From positions 62,001-126,000 of the forward strand of contig CAKVLD010000002.1 of assembly GCA_934755305.1 (NCBI GenBank): a DNA stretch of 64,000 nt, written 5' to 3'. This document shows, one piece after another, positions 61,789 through 64,000 of this stretch (position 1 is its first letter; each line of letters opens with the position of its first letter). The position numbers and the translations under genes were made by a program. The notes under the pieces were generated by a model. It searched no databases and was not told where the DNA came from. It worked only from the letters and a program-made list of their open reading frames with translations. The stretch comes from an uncultured Clostridium sp. Its GTDB lineage: Bacteria; Bacillota; Clostridia; Clostridiales; Clostridiaceae.

Positions 61789-63222
61789 TTATAATATTGG
61801 CGAAAGTAATCTTATTAATGATTCTTGTATTCTTAAAAGCTTTCCTCTTTTGTGGTAATCCTCCCTAGTCATTATTTTAGATTTTGATACATCAATTGCA
61901 AATTGTCTCTCTAAATCTTGAGCTACTCTATTATCATAAATTAAAGCATTAGCTTCAAAATTAAGTTTAAAACTTCTAATATCCATATTCGCTGTCCCAA
62001 TAGAAGATACAATTCCATCTACAGTAATAGTTTTAGCATGAATAAATCCCTCTTCATATAGATATATATTTACTCCTACATCCAATAAATCTCCTATATA
62101 TGCACTAGCAGCCCATTTCATAAAAACATGATCTGGTTTGCCCGGAATAATTATATTTACATTCACTCCTGATAAAGCTGATAACTTTAACGCTTCCAAC
62201 ATAGGATTATCTGGTACAAAATAAGGGGTTTCTAAATATATATTTTTCTTAGCATTATTAATCATTTTCAAATAAGCATGCTTTATATACTCTTCATTAT
62301 GATCAGGACCACTTGTAACTATCTGTATTCCAATATCACCTTTATCATAAATATATTTAGGATAATAGCTACTAAAGTCTTCTATATCTTCTCCTGAAGC
62401 ATAACACCAATCTAACAAAAATCTATCTGATAAATCATTTACTGCTTCTCCTCTTATTCGTATATGAGTATCTCTCCAAAAACCTATTTTTTTATCTCTA
62501 TTTATATATTCATCACCTACATTAAAGCCACCAATGTATCCATATTCTCCGTCTATAATTACTATTTTTCTATGATTTCTATAATTAATTCGAGTATTAA
62601 CATGAGGTAGAATCCCTGGAAAAAATATTTCAAACTTTCCACCACTATCTATAAATTTTTTCATAGACCTTTTAGTTATTGTATAAGAGCCCATACTATC
62701 AACTAAAAATCTTACAGTTACTCCTTCATTTACTTTTTTCTCTAGTATACTTATTATCTTTTTTCCTAATTTATCTCTTCTAAATATGTAGTATTGCATA
62801 TGTATAAATTTTTTTGCATTATTCAAATCTTCAATTAATTGTTTAAACTTATCTCTTCCATCATAATATATCTCTATAGAATTACCAGTAGTATACTTTG
62901 CATCACAATAATTATAATTCATTCTAATTAAATCCCAACATGCTTCAACTCCATGATGACCAGGTTTATTCTTTAAATAACTGTTAGATAATTCTTTTCT
63001 TTTTTGTTTATCATTTTTTCTTTTATCTTTAAATAATTTTTCTCTGCTAAAATTTTGACCAATTAATAAATATATTATAAAACCTAATCCAGGTAACATT
63101 ATCATTATTAATAGCCATGCCCATGTAGTCGTAGGATTTTTTCTTTCAATAAATATAAGTGATAAAGAAAATATTACATTAGTAATTAACAACAATATTA
63201 TTATAATTGATAAAATATACAT
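61789..63222 (-). CDS. cls: Cardiolipin synthase
   Basis: 477 residues. Two N-terminal membrane segments (through TWAWLLIMIMLPGLGFIIYL) precede two phospholipase D motifs: NHRKIVIIDGEYGYIGG (about residue 216) and HAKTITVDGIVSSIGTAN (about 394). This HxKx4D pair joins two phosphatidylglycerols into cardiolipin at the membrane. Length is typical. ATG 63222 has a distant GAAGGG upstream. Transcribed alone from a good promoter. Confidence 0.94.
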   Translation of the reverse strand: MYILSIIIILLLITNVIFSLSLIFIERKNPTTTWAWLLIMIMLPGLGFIIYLLIGQNFSREKLFKDKRKNDKQKRKELSNSYLKNKPGHHGVEACWDLIRMNYNYCDAKYTTGNSIEIYYDGRDKFKQLIEDLNNAKKFIHMQYYIFRRDKLGKKIISILEKKVNEGVTVRFLVDSMGSYTITKRSMKKFIDSGGKFEIFFPGILPHVNTRINYRNHRKIVIIDGEYGYIGGFNVGDEYINRDKKIGFWRDTHIRIRGEAVNDLSDRFLLDWCYASGEDIEDFSSYYPKYIYDKGDIGIQIVTSGPDHNEEYIKHAYLKMINNAKKNIYLETPYFVPDNPMLEALKLSALSGVNVNIIIPGKPDHVFMKWAASAYIGDLLDVGVNIYLYEEGFIHAKTITVDGIVSSIGTANMDIRSFKLNFEANALIYDNRVAQDLERQFAIDVSKSKIMTREDYHKRGKLLRIQESLIRLLSPIL

Positions 63223-63368
63223 GTATAATTGCTACCCTTCTTTTTTATAATTACTCCCACTCTTTTTAGTACAACTAATCTCAAATAATCTACCTTTAAT
63301 ATAGTAAATAACTTCTGAAACTCTAACACTATACTATAATTTTCATATTAAAATTAACATTATTTTTA

Positions 63369-63396
63369 ATTATATCATTATGTATACTTTTATCAA
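63369..63396 (-). promoter_or_regulatory. Promoter of cls
   Basis: TTGATA (63396-63391) and TATAAT (63374-63369) are 16 bases apart on the reverse strand, leaving a leader of about 140 bases in which I see no riboswitch. Confidence 0.65.
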
Positions 63397-63410
63397 TGAC
63401 TTTCCATTAT

Positions 63411-63439
63411 TTGACTATTATTTATTTTTGTTTTATATT
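63411..63439 (+). promoter_or_regulatory. Promoter of the alpha/beta hydrolase gene
   Basis: TTGACT (63411-63416), 17 bases, TATATT (63434-63439), about 34 bases before the start codon and back to back with the cls promoter. Confidence 0.55.
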
Positions 63440-63472
63440 TAATATTATTAATCATTGAAACGAGGTGATAAT

Positions 63473-64000
63473 GTGAATATATATATAATTTTACTTGTTA
63501 TTGTGTGTCTCTTAATAGTAGGTTCAGTATTAGAAGATATTTTTACTTTTAAAGAAATAAAAAAGATATCTCCTCCTGACACTATGATGACTTCTCCCAA
63601 GGGAAATACTTTTCTTTATTCTAAAGGAAATAGTAATACTACTGTAATTTTTTTACCTAGCGTAAGCCTTACTAGTCCCTATTGCGATTTTTATAACCTC
63701 CAAAAAGAAGTAGCTAAATTTACAAAAACAGCTTTATATGAAAGTTATGGATATGGTTTTAGTGATGATTCAAAAAATTATACTTCTTTAGATGAATATA
63801 TAGACAACCTTAGATATTTCTTAAAAAGATGTGGACATACCCCTCCATATATATTTGTTTGTCATTCTACAAGCAGCTTGCAAGTTTTACATTATTATAA
63901 ACTTTATCCAAAAGAAGTCATCGGAATAATATTTGAAGATGCTATTAATCCTGCCTATACTAACTTTCTAAAAATTCCTCCTAAAATATTTTTAAGAATT
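63473..64000 (+). CDS. Membrane-anchored alpha/beta hydrolase (partial, 3' end outside window)
   Basis: 176 codons from GTG 63473, after GAGGTGATAAT; the nearby ATG 63471 is followed at once by a stop. The first ~20 residues (IYIILLVIVCLLIVGSVL) form a signal anchor. Then come TVIFLPSVSL, YGYGFSDDSKNYTSLDEYIDNL and CHSTSSLQ, in the order of an alpha/beta hydrolase with oxyanion strand and nucleophile elbow. The elbow is HSTSS, not the usual GxSxG, so activity is uncertain. The frame stays open to the window edge. Confidence 0.8.
   Translation, partial: MNIYIILLVIVCLLIVGSVLEDIFTFKEIKKISPPDTMMTSPKGNTFLYSKGNSNTTVIFLPSVSLTSPYCDFYNLQKEVAKFTKTALYESYGYGFSDDSKNYTSLDEYIDNLRYFLKRCGHTPPYIFVCHSTSSLQVLHYYKLYPKEVIGIIFEDAINPAYTNFLKIPPKIFLRI

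Noticed and set aside
61472..61790. aro leader as T-box or other riboswitch
   Set aside because: No T-box core is present and a translated aromatic-rich frame occupies most of the leader.

Overview
The window is very AT-rich, has strong AGGAGG-type ribosome binding sites, short intergenic spacers with U-tailed hairpins, and gene families typical of Clostridium sensu stricto: class B sortase, ThiW, a TGS-uridine kinase fusion, DUF1540, paired DUF421/DUF4363, DegV, PucR-like regulators. I read it as a chromosomal segment of a cluster I Clostridium, species unresolved. No rRNA, tRNA, CRISPR array, phage or insertion sequence was recognised.

Layout. 1-5.7 kb: the 5' end of a possible PrkA kinase gene, a large secreted GH9 glycanase with several carbohydrate-binding modules, a chemotaxis receptor and a GNAT acetyltransferase. 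5.8-14.9 kb: a PAP2 phosphatase, hisS with an unusual leader, the tldE-tldD pair, a GlpQ lipoprotein, a tiny zinc-ribbon gene, and thrS with a classical T-box. 14.9-20.2 kb: a broken LtaS-type sulfatase gene, a TerC-family transporter, selO and a MntA/HepT toxin-antitoxin pair. 20.3-29.3 kb: a MATE pump, a lipase-like hydrolase, a TPR/double-AAA+ protein, an unrecognised 527-residue protein and RecQ. 29.4-38.5 kb: thiD-thiW, sdaAB-sdaAA, a nucleoside kinase fusion, DUF421-DUF4363, a PucR-like regulator facing a flavoprotein, and a DUF1540 protein. 38.7-46.7 kb: a complete arginine operon argGHCJBDF behind a promoter overlapping ARG boxes. 46.8-52.4 kb: fba, a nucleoid-associated protein, DegV, sortase B with deoD, a CYTH protein and a ~250-bp imperfect palindrome. 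52.5-61.7 kb: one long reverse-strand operon aroF-aroB-aroA-aroC-pheA-aroE-aroK-aroF-tyrA. 61.8-64 kb: cardiolipin synthase and the start of an alpha/beta hydrolase gene.

The most interesting signals are two apparent ribosome-mediated attenuators. Upstream of hisS there is a strong promoter, a good RBS, a 16-codon reading frame with three consecutive His codons, and an intrinsic terminator before hisS. Upstream of the aromatic operon there is the same architecture, with a 44-codon frame in which 14 of codons 8-31 encode Phe, Tyr or Trp, followed by a terminator. With the T-box of thrS and the ARG boxes of the arg operon, this 64-kb segment shows three different ways of sensing amino acid supply. 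Leader-peptide attenuation is a textbook mechanism in Proteobacteria but is not the usual expectation for these genes in Clostridia, where T-boxes dominate.

Other points are the inactivated LtaS-like gene (lost start codon plus a frameshifting deletion that removes the Gly-Asp-His metal site), several long intergenic palindromes, two DAHP synthase paralogues at the two ends of the aro operon, and no dehydroquinate dehydratase gene in that operon.
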